This document shows positions 1 to 9,814 of a stretch of 64,000 nt of DNA, piece by piece. The notes beneath the pieces were generated by a model that saw only the letters and a list, made by a program, of their open reading frames with translations, ran no database searches and was not told where the DNA came from. The stretch lies in contig CP019797.1 of NCBI GenBank assembly GCA_002951995.1, forward strand, positions 3,518,501 through 3,582,500, written 5' to 3'. Within the stretch, counting starts at the first letter, position 1. Each line of letters opens with the position of its first letter. This stretch comes from Stenotrophomonas acidaminiphila. Lineage in GTDB: Bacteria; Pseudomonadota; Gammaproteobacteria; Xanthomonadales; Xanthomonadaceae. A program made the position numbers and the translations under genes.

Positions 1-1664
1 CCGACCACCCGCGTGGCCAGCGCCAGCAGGTCGCGCACCTTGACGTGCGCCGGCCAGTCGCCGGCCACCGCCGGGCGCCGCGCATACGGCTCCAGGAACG
101 GCGCCACGCGCAGCCGTTCGGCCACCCCCGGGCGCCAGCGCATCGACACCAGCAGCATGGTCGCGGCATTGAGCAGCAGCGACCAGAAGGTGCCATGGGT
201 CAGCGGGTCCCAGCCGCGCAGGCCGAACAGCTGTTCCGGGCGCAGCCAGTCGATGCCGAACGGGCCGTGCTCGACCAGCGCCACGTCGAGCCAGCCACCG
301 TGGCTGAGCGCCGGCAGCAGCAGCGTGTAGACCCACAGCGCGAAGCCCACCGCCATGCCGGCGCCGACGCCGCGGCGGCTGGCGCCGCGCCAGTACAGCC
401 CGCCGATCAGGCCCGGCGCGAACTGCGCCACCGCGGCGAAGGCCATCAGCCCGTAAGTGGCGAGCATGGTGTCGTTGTTGCTGCCGCGGTAATAGCCGTA
501 CGCCACCAGCGCCAGCAGCAGGATCGCCAAGCGGCGGATCCACAGCACCCGCGAGGCGACGTCGGCGGCCTCGCGGTGGTCGCCGCTGCGGCGCAGCAGC
601 AGCGGCATCACCAGATCGTTGCTGATCATGGTCGCCAGCGCGATCGAGGACACGATCACCATGCCGGTCGCCGCGGAGAAGCCACCGACGTAGGCCACCA
701 GCGCCAGCGCGGTGTTGCCGGTGCTCATCGGCAGCGCCAGCACCAGCGCGTCGTCGACCACCCCGCCGCTGCCGAGCAGCGCGTTGCCGGCCACCGCGAT
801 CGGCACGATCATCAGCGAGATCAGCACCAGGTAGCCGCCGAACAGCCAGCGCGCGCGGCGCACGTCGCCGACGTCGCCACACTCCACCACCGCCACGTGG
901 AACTGGCGCGGCAGGCAGATCAGCGCCAGGAAGCTGAGCAGGGTCTGCGAGACGAAACCCACCGGCGGCGTGCCTTCGAACAGGGTCCGCGCCGAGGCCA
1001 CCACCGCGGTGCCGCGGTCGGACAGCCAGACGTAGGCGAACACCCCGACCGCCACCATCGCCAGCAGCTTGATCATCGACTCCAGCGCGATGGCCAGCAT
1101 CATGCCGTGGTGGTGTTCGGTGGCGTCCACCTGGCGGGTGCCGAACAGGGTGGCGAACAGTGCCATCAGCAGCGCCACGTACAGCGCCGGATCGGTGAGC
1201 ACGCCGCCACCGCCGCTGTCGCCGGTGAGCACCCGCAGGCTCATCGCCACCGCCTTGTACTGCAGCGCCAGGTACGGCACCACGCCGATCAGCGCGATCA
1301 CCGCCACCAGCGCGGCCAGGCGCCGCGAACGGCCATAGCGGGAGGAAATGAAATCGGCGATGGAGACCACGTTCTCGCTGCGCGCGATCAGCGCCAGCCG
1401 CTCGATGATGCGCCAGCCGAACAGCAGCAGCAGCAGCGGCCCCAGGTAGATCGGCAGGTAGCCGATGCCGTAGCGCACCGCGGTGCCGACCGCGCCGTAG
1501 AAGGTCCACGACGAGCAGTACACCGCCAGTGCCAGGCTGTAGACCACCGGCCGCAGCCACGGCCGGTCCGGATACATCGGCCGATGGTCGCCCCACCACG
1601 CCACGCCGAACAGCAGCGCGGCATAGCCGAGCGAGACCAGCAGCAGGATCCAGCTTGAGACCAA
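1..1664 (-). CDS. Sodium:solute symporter domain of a CbrA-like sensor kinase, N-terminal part (runs off window)
   Basis: The reverse strand is open from a TTG at 1664 to the window edge (about 554 residues, no stop). It is almost entirely hydrophobic, with about 12-13 membrane segments of the SSS/PutP type. Near the N-terminus it carries WTFYGAVG and VVSIADFISSRYGRSR, motifs typical of the symporter half of CbrA-like proteins. In this family the symporter is followed by PAS, HisKA, HATPase and sometimes receiver domains that sense nutrient state; those would lie beyond base 1, so the kinase part is inferred and a plain symporter is possible. The segment at the window edge (EPYARRPAVAGDWPAHVKVR) resembles the linker after the last helix in such sensors. 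The TTG start is chosen because the membrane segment begins directly after it and no ATG in frame fits. Confidence 0.8.
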   Translation of the reverse strand, partial: MVSSWILLLVSLGYAALLFGVAWWGDHRPMYPDRPWLRPVVYSLALAVYCSSWTFYGAVGTAVRYGIGYLPIYLGPLLLLLFGWRIIERLALIARSENVVSIADFISSRYGRSRRLAALVAVIALIGVVPYLALQYKAVAMSLRVLTGDSGGGGVLTDPALYVALLMALFATLFGTRQVDATEHHHGMMLAIALESMIKLLAMVAVGVFAYVWLSDRGTAVVASARTLFEGTPPVGFVSQTLLSFLALICLPRQFHVAVVECGDVGDVRRARWLFGGYLVLISLMIVPIAVAGNALLGSGGVVDDALVLALPMSTGNTALALVAYVGGFSAATGMVIVSSIALATMISNDLVMPLLLRRSGDHREAADVASRVLWIRRLAILLLALVAYGYYRGSNNDTMLATYGLMAFAAVAQFAPGLIGGLYWRGASRRGVGAGMAVGFALWVYTLLLPALSHGGWLDVALVEHGPFGIDWLRPEQLFGLRGWDPLTHGTFWSLLLNAATMLLVSMRWRPGVAERLRVAPFLEPYARRPAVAGDWPAHVKVRDLLALATRVV

Positions 1665-1739
1665 GGACGAGTTTCCGGACGGGCCGTGCCGCAGTGTAGC
1701 CGCTGCCAGGCCCGCACCGCGGCGGCCACCCGGCGCCGG

Positions 1740-3161
1740 TCAGCAGGGCAGCGCTTCGCCGCCCCCGGCCGCGGGCACCGGCCCGGCGGGCAGCGGCCGC
1801 GCCGGCAGGTACAGGTGGAACCGGGTGCCTTCGCCCGGGGCACTGTCCACTTCGATGCGGCCGTCGGCCGCGGCGACCAGGTTGCCGGCCACCGCCAGGC
1901 CCAGGCCGGTGCCCTGGCCGCTGGGCTTGGTGGTGAAGAACGGCTCCATGCAGCGCTGCCGCACTTCCTCGCTCATGCCATGGCCGCTGTCGCTCACCTC
2001 GATGCGCAGTTCGTTGCCCGGCTCCGGGCAGCACAGCGCCAGCCGGAAGGTGCCGCCGTCGGGCATCGCCTGCTGGGCATTGGCGGCCAGGCTCAACAGC
2101 ACCAGTTCCAGCTGCGCCGGATCGAAATGGATCTGGCACTGCACCCGGCCGGTATCCAGTTCGAACACCGTGCGCGCGTCGAACAACTGGCGCAGCATCG
2201 GCTCCATCGTGGCGATGGTCGGGGCCGCGTCCAGCAGCTGCGGCCGGGCCACGTCCTGGCGGCTGAAGTCCAGCAGCCGGCGGGTCACCGCGCCGGCGCG
2301 CCGCGCCGCCGACTCCACGCCCTGCAGCGCCGCCTTCAGCTCGGCCGGATCGTCGCTGCGGCGGCCCTTGCCGGCGTAGCCCATGATCAGCGCCAGCAGA
2401 TGGTTGAAATCATGCGCCACGCCGCTGGCCAGCCGGCCCACGTTCTCGATCTTCAGCGCATGCACCAGCTGCTCGCGCGAGCGTTCCTTTTCCTGCATCT
2501 CCAGCTGCAGCGCGTCGCGCTTGCGCGCCAGGTCGGCGCCGCGGCGCTGGGCGATGCGCAGATTGTGGCGCAGCGCGGACAGTGACTGGTCCAGGACGAA
2601 GGCGACCACCACCGTGCCGAACCCGGACAGCGTCAGGTCGCGCAGCACCAGCTCCACGCGCGAGGGCAGGTAGAAGCCGGCGGCCGCGTCCTGCCACGCG
2701 CCCAGCGCCAGCAGCGCGCCCAGCCAGGCGGTCGCCAGCCACAGCGCGCGACGCCCCAGCAGCGCACCGGCCAGCAGTACCGGCAGCAGCTGCAGCAGTT
2801 GCCCGTGCATCTGCGCGCGCAGGCCCCAGTAACCGTAGGCCACCGAGGTCAGCACCAGGTTGAGCACCACGAACGCCATTGCCGACAGGTGCAGGCGCCG
2901 GCGCCGCAGCAGTTCCAGCGAAACCAGGCAGGTGAGCATGCCGGCCACGCCCAGCACCTGCGCCAGCGTGCTGGCCGCCGGTCCCTCCCATAGCAGGAGC
3001 AGCAACTGGTAGCCGGCCACGGCCAGCAGCAGGCGCAGCAGCATGGACATGGCGCGTGCCTCGGTGGCATCGACCACCGCCGGCGCGCGCGGCGCGTCGC
3101 TGGCACGCGTGCGCCGGGATGACTCGGCCGGATCCCCGGGCCGGGTAGTGCGGGAAAGCAT
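1740..3161 (-). CDS. Membrane-bound sensor histidine kinase
   Basis: This protein of about 473 residues likely autophosphorylates on histidine and passes phosphate to a partner regulator that is not obvious nearby. Residues about 38-175 form five or six membrane helices, with no recognisable periplasmic sensor domain. A short coiled coil leads to the H-box (GVAHDFNHLL), the N-box (AANAQQAMPDGG), the G1 box (VSDSGHGM) and the F/G2 region (MEPFFTTKPSGQGTGLGL). The HDFNN-like H-box and FFTTK motif are typical of NtrB/PAS-type kinases. The ATG at 3161 has GGGGATT about 9 bases upstream; an ATG at 3050 just before the first helix is an equally reasonable start. The symporter-sensor gene follows 75 bp downstream on the same strand. 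The signal sensed cannot be told from sequence. Confidence 0.85.
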   Translation of the reverse strand: MLSRTTRPGDPAESSRRTRASDAPRAPAVVDATEARAMSMLLRLLLAVAGYQLLLLLWEGPAASTLAQVLGVAGMLTCLVSLELLRRRRLHLSAMAFVVLNLVLTSVAYGYWGLRAQMHGQLLQLLPVLLAGALLGRRALWLATAWLGALLALGAWQDAAAGFYLPSRVELVLRDLTLSGFGTVVVAFVLDQSLSALRHNLRIAQRRGADLARKRDALQLEMQEKERSREQLVHALKIENVGRLASGVAHDFNHLLALIMGYAGKGRRSDDPAELKAALQGVESAARRAGAVTRRLLDFSRQDVARPQLLDAAPTIATMEPMLRQLFDARTVFELDTGRVQCQIHFDPAQLELVLLSLAANAQQAMPDGGTFRLALCCPEPGNELRIEVSDSGHGMSEEVRQRCMEPFFTTKPSGQGTGLGLAVAGNLVAAADGRIEVDSAPGEGTRFHLYLPARPLPAGPVPAAGGGEALPC

Positions 3162-3389
3162 CGGGCGGAATCCCCGGCGCGGCGGGCGGCCACGCGGCAA
3201 ATGGATGGGTCGCCGCCATATTACGGGCCCGCCGGCGGCAATGTGCCGGCGCGGCGCGGACGCGGCGCCGGATGGCCGCCCGGCGGCGCCCGGCATGCGG
3301 GCAGTACGGCTATATTACCGGCGTCCGTCGCGCGATCTGCCGCGCCGCCAGCCGGCCGGACGCTCCCCCGCCTGGAACCACCGGACGCC

Positions 3390-5336
3390 ATGCCCCGACC
3401 GCTTCGTGCCACCCGATTCCGCCGCCTGATGCCATGGGCGGTGCTGGCGACGGTCGTGGCCGGCCCCGCAGGCGCCCAGACCGTGGAAGCCGATGCACGG
3501 CTGATGGACCAGGTGGCACGCTGCCACGCGACGGTGCACGGCGCCCCGCGCGAGGCGCTGGCAATCGCCACCCGGCTGCTGGCCACGCCGGCGCTGCCCG
3601 TGGTGGTCGAAATCGGCGCCGAAGGGTGCCGCGGCTTCGCCAGCCAACTGCTGGGCCAGGGCGACGCCAGCCTGGAATCGGCCGCGCGCCTGCAGGCACT
3701 GCTGCGGACACCGGGGCTACCGGCCTTCGAACGCGGCCGTGCGCTGCAGATGGCCGCCACCCTGCTGCAGCGCAATGGCCAGACCACGGAAGGCCTGCAG
3801 CTGCTCGAATCGATGCTCGAGCGCGGCATCGCCGAGGGCGACGTGGGCAGCCAGATCACCGCGCTGACCGGCATCGCCCTGATCCGCGGCGAGCAGATGG
3901 ACGACCCCGAAGGCGCGCTGCACTACCTGCAGCAGGCGCTGGCGCTGTCCGACCACCTGCGCCGGCCGCCGCTGCCGCAGGACGTGATGCTGCACTACAA
4001 CCATGGCTACACGCTGCTGCGGCTCAAGCGCCATGACGAGGCGGAGCGGGCGTTCGCCCGCGCCGAATCCATCGCCGGGCGCGTGTCCAGCCAGGACGTG
4101 ATGCTGCACCGGATCCGCGGCCACCGGGCCGAAATCCAGCATGCCCGCGGCCGCCTGGAGGCGGCCAGGGCGCAGTTCCTCGCGATCCTGCCGTGGCAGG
4201 CGAAGAACGACCCGCTCGGGCAGATCGTCACCCTGCAGCGGCTGGCACGGATCGCGCTCGAGCAGCAGCAGCCGCGGCAGGCGCGGGAGCTGGGCGAACA
4301 GGCGCTGGCGCTGGCCGAAACCGGCAAGTTCCCCGAAGCAACCCGCGACAGCCTGGACATTCTGGCCGAAACCAGCGTGGCACTCGGCGATACCGCCCAG
4401 GCGCGCGACTACCTGCGCCAGGCCAGGCAGATCGACCAGGCACGGATGAAGGGCGACGACCTCAACCGGCTGGCGAGGCTGCAGGCCACCGCCGAGAAGG
4501 CGCTGGACCCGGCCCGCATCAACGCCGTCCAGGAAGCCAGCCGCGACCGCCTGCTGCGCAATGCCGCACTGGCGGCGGCGCTGATCCTGCTGCTGGGCGG
4601 CGGCGCCCTGTACCTGCGCATGCGCCGCCAGCAGCGGCAGCTGCGCAGGCTCGGCACCATCGACGCGCTCACCGGGCTGCCGAACCGGCGCGAGGCGCAG
4701 CGCCTGCTGGACGCCGCCATGTCAGCGCGCACCGGCGAGGCGCGCAGCGCCGTGCTGTTGCTGGAGATCGACGGCTTCAAGGCGCTCAACGACCTGCATG
4801 GCCATGCCGCCGGCGACCTGCTGCTGCGCGCGGTGGCCGAGGAACTGGTCCGCGGCAGCGACCAGCACGACCACGTGGCGCGCTGGGGCGGGGCCACGTT
4901 CGTGGTGATCCGCGCCAACACGTCGCAGGCCGCGGCGTTCGCACTGGCCGCGCACCTGTGCCGCCGCATCGAACGGCTGCAGGTGGATGTCGCCCCGGGC
5001 CAGTGCCTGACCCCCAGCCTGTCCGCCGGCGTGGCCCCGCATCCGCTGTTCCCGGGCGCCACCGCGAACCAGACCGACACCCTGCGCGCGGTCAGCCGGG
5101 CGCTGCAGGTGGCGCGCCGCAGCGGCGTCGGCACCTGGGCCGGGTTGTGGGGCCTGGCCGACGGTCGCACGGTCGACCTCTACAGCATCCTGCGCGATCC
5201 CGAGCACGCGCTGGCACAGGGCTGGATCGCGATCGGCGGCGGCCGGCCGATGTCGTGGGCACCACCGCGCGAGCTTGCCGCCGCGCCGGCGCGCGACGAA
5301 AACCGCGGCCCCAACCGGATGTCCCATCTGCCCTGA
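3390..5336 (+). CDS. TPR-containing GGDEF-like signalling protein with degenerate active site
   Basis: 648 residues: a signal peptide (cleavage probably after AGAQ, about residue 29), a periplasmic TPR-like helical array (about 40-380), one membrane helix (about 388-410, ALAAALILLLGGG) and a cytoplasmic GGDEF-fold domain. The family normally makes cyclic di-GMP from GTP. DALTGLPNRR is present, but the metal-binding region reads EIDGFKALND instead of DIDxFKxIND and the signature reads RWGGATF instead of GGDEF/GGEEF. Loss of both acidic signature residues predicts an inactive cyclase that may bind GTP or act as a partner protein. The ATG at 3390 was chosen; the ATG before PWAVLAT gives a shorter leader. 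It is divergent from the histidine kinase, with 228 bp between them, and convergent with the ompA-like gene. Confidence 0.82.
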   Translation: MPRPLRATRFRRLMPWAVLATVVAGPAGAQTVEADARLMDQVARCHATVHGAPREALAIATRLLATPALPVVVEIGAEGCRGFASQLLGQGDASLESAARLQALLRTPGLPAFERGRALQMAATLLQRNGQTTEGLQLLESMLERGIAEGDVGSQITALTGIALIRGEQMDDPEGALHYLQQALALSDHLRRPPLPQDVMLHYNHGYTLLRLKRHDEAERAFARAESIAGRVSSQDVMLHRIRGHRAEIQHARGRLEAARAQFLAILPWQAKNDPLGQIVTLQRLARIALEQQQPRQARELGEQALALAETGKFPEATRDSLDILAETSVALGDTAQARDYLRQARQIDQARMKGDDLNRLARLQATAEKALDPARINAVQEASRDRLLRNAALAAALILLLGGGALYLRMRRQQRQLRRLGTIDALTGLPNRREAQRLLDAAMSARTGEARSAVLLLEIDGFKALNDLHGHAAGDLLLRAVAEELVRGSDQHDHVARWGGATFVVIRANTSQAAAFALAAHLCRRIERLQVDVAPGQCLTPSLSAGVAPHPLFPGATANQTDTLRAVSRALQVARRSGVGTWAGLWGLADGRTVDLYSILRDPEHALAQGWIAIGGGRPMSWAPPRELAAAPARDENRGPNRMSHLP

Positions 5337-5406
5337 ACACGGCATCCGCCGGCCACGCGCACCCGGCAACCGATGCAGACCGCGGCCTTTCACCTGGCGC
5401 GTGCGC

Positions 5407-6423
5407 TCACCGGGCCAGTTCGAAGCGCACTTCGACCCGGCGGTTGGGCAGCAGGCATTCCAGCAGCGCGGCACGCGGCGTGACGCCGTCGCACTGCTGC
5501 ACCTGCTGGGTATCGCCACGGTATTCGTAGCGGATCCGGTCGGCAGCGATGCCGCGGCCGATCAGCAGCTCGCGCACCGTCTGCGCGCGCCGCTGCGACA
5601 GGCCCTGGTTGTAGTCGAAGCCCCTGCCCTGCATGCGGTCGGCGTGCCCGACCAGGGTGACCCCGGCCAGTTCGCGCTTCTCGCCGGCGAGGGTGGCCAG
5701 CGCGCGGTCGATGCTCTCCAGCGAGTAGCCGCGGATGTCCTTGCGGCCGTCGCGGTCGAACTCGAACAGCACGTTGGCGATCAGCGGGCCCGGCGTGGCC
5801 GCCGGCGCGGCGGCCGGCGCCACGGCGCACTGGCGTGCCAGCGCCTCGGCGTCGTTGACCAGGTCTTCGGCGATCTGGATGTACGGCTTGGAGTGGCGCC
5901 ACTGCTGCTGGTTGAACTCGTTGCCGGCGTGCACCAGCTCGACCTCGCCGCAGGCCACGGCCTGCTGTGCGCAGCTGAAGCCCGGGGTACCGTGGATCGC
6001 CTTCAGGCGCTGCCACAGGTCGTCGCGCAGGTACCGGGCGTTGTTGACCAGGGGCGTATCGGTGGGAAGCGGCGAGACGCCGTTCTCCATGGCCACGATC
6101 AGCTTCTCCGACTCGGTCAGCGCGTCCTGCGGGAACGCGCTGCGGTCGTTGCGGGTGTATTCGTGGAACGACACGTCCAGCCAGCATTGCGCCTTGGCCA
6201 TGCCGTAGTCGCGTACCGGGCGGCCGGCGTCGTTGAGCGCCTGGATGCGGCCCTGGGTGGCTTCGTAGCCCTGCAGGTCGGCATGGATGGCTTCGTCGGT
6301 GATGCGCTTTTCCTGCGGGTTGAGCCGGGTCTGCTGGGCGCCGGCGCTGCCGGCCACGATGGACAGGAGGGCGGCGGACAGCAGCGCGCGGGACAGGGTG
6401 GAACGGGTATGCGGAGATTTCAT
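5407..6423 (-). CDS. OmpA family protein
   Basis: 338 residues with a clear Sec signal peptide (cleavage near SAGAQQ, about residue 30), a middle region of unknown fold and a C-terminal OmpA/peptidoglycan-binding domain (about 215-335). The domain shows FEFDRDG, the DxxGHAD-like GHADRMQG and NQGLSQRRAQTV, the usual NxxLSxxRAxxV helix. It likely anchors the outer membrane or its partner proteins to peptidoglycan from the periplasm. No N-terminal eight-stranded barrel is apparent. It is the last gene of a leftward set: the stop of the barrel-like gene lies 10 bp upstream and GAGGA precedes the ATG at 6423, so the two are probably co-transcribed and translationally linked. Confidence 0.88.
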   Translation of the reverse strand: MKSPHTRSTLSRALLSAALLSIVAGSAGAQQTRLNPQEKRITDEAIHADLQGYEATQGRIQALNDAGRPVRDYGMAKAQCWLDVSFHEYTRNDRSAFPQDALTESEKLIVAMENGVSPLPTDTPLVNNARYLRDDLWQRLKAIHGTPGFSCAQQAVACGEVELVHAGNEFNQQQWRHSKPYIQIAEDLVNDAEALARQCAVAPAAAPAATPGPLIANVLFEFDRDGRKDIRGYSLESIDRALATLAGEKRELAGVTLVGHADRMQGRGFDYNQGLSQRRAQTVRELLIGRGIAADRIRYEYRGDTQQVQQCDGVTPRAALLECLLPNRRVEVRFELAR

Positions 6424-6433
6424 CGGGTCGTCC

Positions 6434-9400
6434 TCAGCGGGCCGGGTCGCGGTAGCGCACCGGGTCACGGCGGAAAAGGTCTTCATCGAACTTGAAGCGC
6501 AGGCGCAGGAACGCGCCCTGCTGGGTGTACTCGTAGCCGTTGAGGTCGCGGTCGCCCTCGAAGCCGGTCCAGTTGTAACCGGCCGACAGCCACAGGTTCT
6601 GCCGCAGCAGGCGGCCCACTTCCACGCCATAGGCGTACTGGTTGCTGCCAGATTGGCCACGGAAGGTGGAGCCAAGCACGCCGATGTCCCAGTTCTCGGT
6701 GATGTCGTAGACGATGCGGCCGGACAACAGCAGCGCACGGAAGCTGCTGTTGACGCGGGCACCGTCGGCAAGGGCGAACTGGTCGCGCTGCCACTTGCCG
6801 GCCACGCGCCCGGTGAGCCACCACGGCCGCGACGGATGCCAGTCGGCATGCGAGGAGACGATATGGGCGCGGGTGCGCACGTCCTGGCTGGTGCCGTTGA
6901 CCGCCTGGCCGTCGAGCAGGGTCAGCCCGCTTTCGTCGCGCTCGAGCTTGTACTCGTAGCGCATCAGCGCATTGACCCGGTTGCGGTCGGTGTCGCGGTA
7001 GGCCAGGCCCAGCTGGAAGCGGTCCTGCAGGACGTCGCCGCGTTCCTTGTAGTTGGTCGCCAGCAGGTAGTTGCGGCCCAGCAGGGTCCAGTCGCGGCTG
7101 AGCTTGCGCGCCAGCATGAACTGCAGCAGCGTGGTGTCGAACGCCTCGTTGGCCTCGGTGTGCACCACGTCCTCGGAGATGCGGTGCTCCACGCGCACCG
7201 CGCCACGCCACAGCGGGTTGGCGCTGTAATCCAGCGCCAGCGCCAGGCCGGTACTGTCGCCGGTATCGCCGGCGATCACGTTTACGCGCTCGGCCGAGCT
7301 GCTCAGGCGCAGGCCTTCGCGGATGTCCCAGTTGTTGCGGATGCCCGAGGCGGCCTGCACGTCGCGGCCGCTGATCGCATCACGCAGCCGGTATTCGCTG
7401 AACGCCTGGGTGTCGCGCAGGTAGCTGCTGTCCACGCCGAACACCAGCGCATCGGCCTGGCGGTCGGTGGTGGTGATGCCGTAGGCGCTGGTCAGGCCGG
7501 TCTGCTTCTCGTAGCGGCCATACAGGCGGCTGCGCTCGAACACCTGGTAGTCGACGCCGGCGGCGACGCGGTGGCGGTCCTCGCCGCTGACGCTCTGCTC
7601 GACCTCGGCGCCGCCGCTGAACTTCTCGCTGAAGCGGTAGCCCAGGCCGATGCGGGCGCTGTCCGATTCCAGCCTAGTGCCGATCGGCAGGTCACTGGTG
7701 ATGGGGCTGCCGGACGACGGGCCGTTGATGACCATCAGGCCGGTAGCCGGGTCCAGCGCCTGCTGGCCGTAGCCCAGCGCGCCGCCGCCGGCACCGGTGG
7801 CGAAGCCGCCGGTCAGGCCGCCGGTCTGCCCGAACGGCGCGCCCATCGACCACGGCGAGGTCACCCCGATGGTCTCGCGGATGCTGCGCAGGCCGACGTC
7901 CAGGGTCAGCCGTTCGGTGGCGCCCACGCGCACGCCGGCGCCGCCGGCATCGCGCTTGCCGCCATCGGGATTGCGGTCCTCGCTGCGCAGGCCTTCGACA
8001 TACAGCTCCAGGCGCGGTCCGACCGCGTAGCCCAGCCGCGCGTTGTACTCGCCGCGGCCGCCATACAGCGGCGACGCCGGGTTGTTGAACGCCGGGTCGG
8101 TGCGGGCGGCGAACAGGCGCGCATCGAACCGGTCGCCGTCATGCGCGAACTCCACGCGCCAGGCATCGCCTTCGACCTCGCCCACCACGTCCTTCAGGCC
8201 CTGCGAGGTGAACTGGTTGAGCGAACTGGTATTGACCTCGCTGTGGGTGCGCGCGAACTCGGCCACCAGCATCGTGTTCTCGCCGAAGCGGTAGGCGGCG
8301 TTGGCGCTGCCCATGCGGAACTCGGCGTACGGGTTGCGGTCTTCCACCGCCGAGGCGCCCACCTCCAGCCGGTCGGTCAGCTTGAACTGGCCGTCGGCGC
8401 CGAACACCCAGAACTTCTCGGTCTGCTGGTCCAGCTCGTAGGTGATGCGCAGCGACACCGGGTTGAGGTCGCTGTCGAAGGACGGCATGAACTGGTTGAG
8501 CAGGATGCGTCCGGAGAACGGCTCGAAGCTGTAGTCGACGAGCCTGGCCAAGGGGCGGACCGAGACGATGCGGGTGGGCTGGTTGCGGTCGCGCACGATC
8601 ACTTCCACCCGCTCGCTGCCTTCCAGCACCGCGTTGTTGCGCAGCGCGTACGGGCCACTGCCCTGGCTGCGGAACTCCTCGATGACCTGGCGCAGCGAGT
8701 CCTCGATGGCGAACACGTTGCCGCGCGCGCGCGCGCTTTCGAAATGCCAGCCCAGGCCGGTGGCGGTGCGGTTGTAGGTGCCCAGGCTGCGCTGCGGGAT
8801 CGGCCCGCTGCCGCCGATGCCGGTGCTCGTGGCCAGCGTGTCGCCGGTCTGGAAATCGCCGTACAGCAGGTAGCTGCGCTTGTTGTCGATGCGCACGTAC
8901 AGGCGCTCGGCCGAGCGCGCGTCGAAACCGCGCAGCGACGCATCGCCATACACCGGGTAGAACTCTTCGGGCTGGATGTCGCGCAGCAGGCGGCCGCGCA
9001 CGTCCTTGTCCGAGTCGTAGGCGGCGGTGAGCAGGTACTCGCCCTTGATCCGGCCCTTGACGAAGAACGCGGTGCGCGCGGCGGCATTGGCCTTGCCGTT
9101 GTTGAACTGCTTCTCCCAGCGGCGGATGTCGCGGTCGAAGGCGTCGTGGTGCTGCACCGGCGAGATCAGCCCGGCGTTGGACTTGTTGCGGAAGTTGACG
9201 ATGCCTTCGATCAGGCCGGTGGCCAGCAGCTCGCGCATTTCCGGCAGGAAGCCGATCACGCCCTCGGCGGCCTGGCCGCCGGCGGTGATGCGCAGCACCA
9301 CGTCCTGCGGCTCGTGCGGGGCCAGCAGGTCGAACTCGGCCACGCCGTCGCGCACCACCAGCTGCACGCCGGGGGTGACCTTGTCGGCATCGGCGGCGCC

Positions 9401-9814
9401 GGGGCCGAACTCGTCGGTGCGCGAGCCCGGCAGGCGGATGCGGCCGCCGCTGTGCTCGATGGTGGCGTAGGCGGTACCGGACAGCGGCCTGCCCTGCCCG
9501 TCGAGCAGCTGCACGCGCACATGCACCGGCGTCTGCCCGTCGGCGGGCACGCCGTCACGATCGACCTCGACGCGGACCCGATCCACGCCGCCGTTGCGGC
9601 TGTAGTCCAGCGCGCCCGGACGGGCGGCGACCACTTCCGGCGCCGCGTCCACGCTCGCCGGCGAGCGCGGGTACAGGGTCGAGGCGTCGCCCAGCACCGG
9701 GGTGAAACGGGTGCTGCTGCCCACGTTCTGGGCCAGGGCCGGGGTTGCGGCCGTGGCCAGCGCGCAGGCCAGCAGGCTCAGGCGCGGCATCGCGCGCACG
9801 CGACGGCGGCTCAT
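6434..9814 (-). CDS. Large outer-membrane beta-barrel-like protein with N-terminal Ig/Big-1-like domain
   Basis: 1,126 residues with a signal peptide (PALAQ, about residue 29). Residues about 60-180 look like a bacterial Ig-like (Big-1-type) domain (RVRVEVDRDGVPADGQ). The remainder is rich in alternating aromatic/polar strands (YPVYGDAS, RSYLLYGDFQTGD, repeated YxYxLERD-like segments), as in large outer-membrane barrels. No TonB box or plug was recognised and the last residues (YRDPAR) are not the usual C-terminal aromatic. The ATG overlaps the stop of the giant surface-protein gene (ATGA) and is preceded by AGGAGGTG, so translation is coupled. This suggests it exports, anchors or displays the giant protein. 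Related proteins exist in this order, but no assigned function is known to me. Confidence 0.72.
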   Translation of the reverse strand: MSRRRVRAMPRLSLLACALATAATPALAQNVGSSTRFTPVLGDASTLYPRSPASVDAAPEVVAARPGALDYSRNGGVDRVRVEVDRDGVPADGQTPVHVRVQLLDGQGRPLSGTAYATIEHSGGRIRLPGSRTDEFGPGAADADKVTPGVQLVVRDGVAEFDLLAPHEPQDVVLRITAGGQAAEGVIGFLPEMRELLATGLIEGIVNFRNKSNAGLISPVQHHDAFDRDIRRWEKQFNNGKANAAARTAFFVKGRIKGEYLLTAAYDSDKDVRGRLLRDIQPEEFYPVYGDASLRGFDARSAERLYVRIDNKRSYLLYGDFQTGDTLATSTGIGGSGPIPQRSLGTYNRTATGLGWHFESARARGNVFAIEDSLRQVIEEFRSQGSGPYALRNNAVLEGSERVEVIVRDRNQPTRIVSVRPLARLVDYSFEPFSGRILLNQFMPSFDSDLNPVSLRITYELDQQTEKFWVFGADGQFKLTDRLEVGASAVEDRNPYAEFRMGSANAAYRFGENTMLVAEFARTHSEVNTSSLNQFTSQGLKDVVGEVEGDAWRVEFAHDGDRFDARLFAARTDPAFNNPASPLYGGRGEYNARLGYAVGPRLELYVEGLRSEDRNPDGGKRDAGGAGVRVGATERLTLDVGLRSIRETIGVTSPWSMGAPFGQTGGLTGGFATGAGGGALGYGQQALDPATGLMVINGPSSGSPITSDLPIGTRLESDSARIGLGYRFSEKFSGGAEVEQSVSGEDRHRVAAGVDYQVFERSRLYGRYEKQTGLTSAYGITTTDRQADALVFGVDSSYLRDTQAFSEYRLRDAISGRDVQAASGIRNNWDIREGLRLSSSAERVNVIAGDTGDSTGLALALDYSANPLWRGAVRVEHRISEDVVHTEANEAFDTTLLQFMLARKLSRDWTLLGRNYLLATNYKERGDVLQDRFQLGLAYRDTDRNRVNALMRYEYKLERDESGLTLLDGQAVNGTSQDVRTRAHIVSSHADWHPSRPWWLTGRVAGKWQRDQFALADGARVNSSFRALLLSGRIVYDITENWDIGVLGSTFRGQSGSNQYAYGVEVGRLLRQNLWLSAGYNWTGFEGDRDLNGYEYTQQGAFLRLRFKFDEDLFRRDPVRYRDPAR

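Noticed and set aside
45..1658. A 537-codon forward frame opposite the symporter-sensor
   Set aside because: Its His/Gln/Arg-rich product has no motif; the reverse strand encodes a clear multi-pass symporter.
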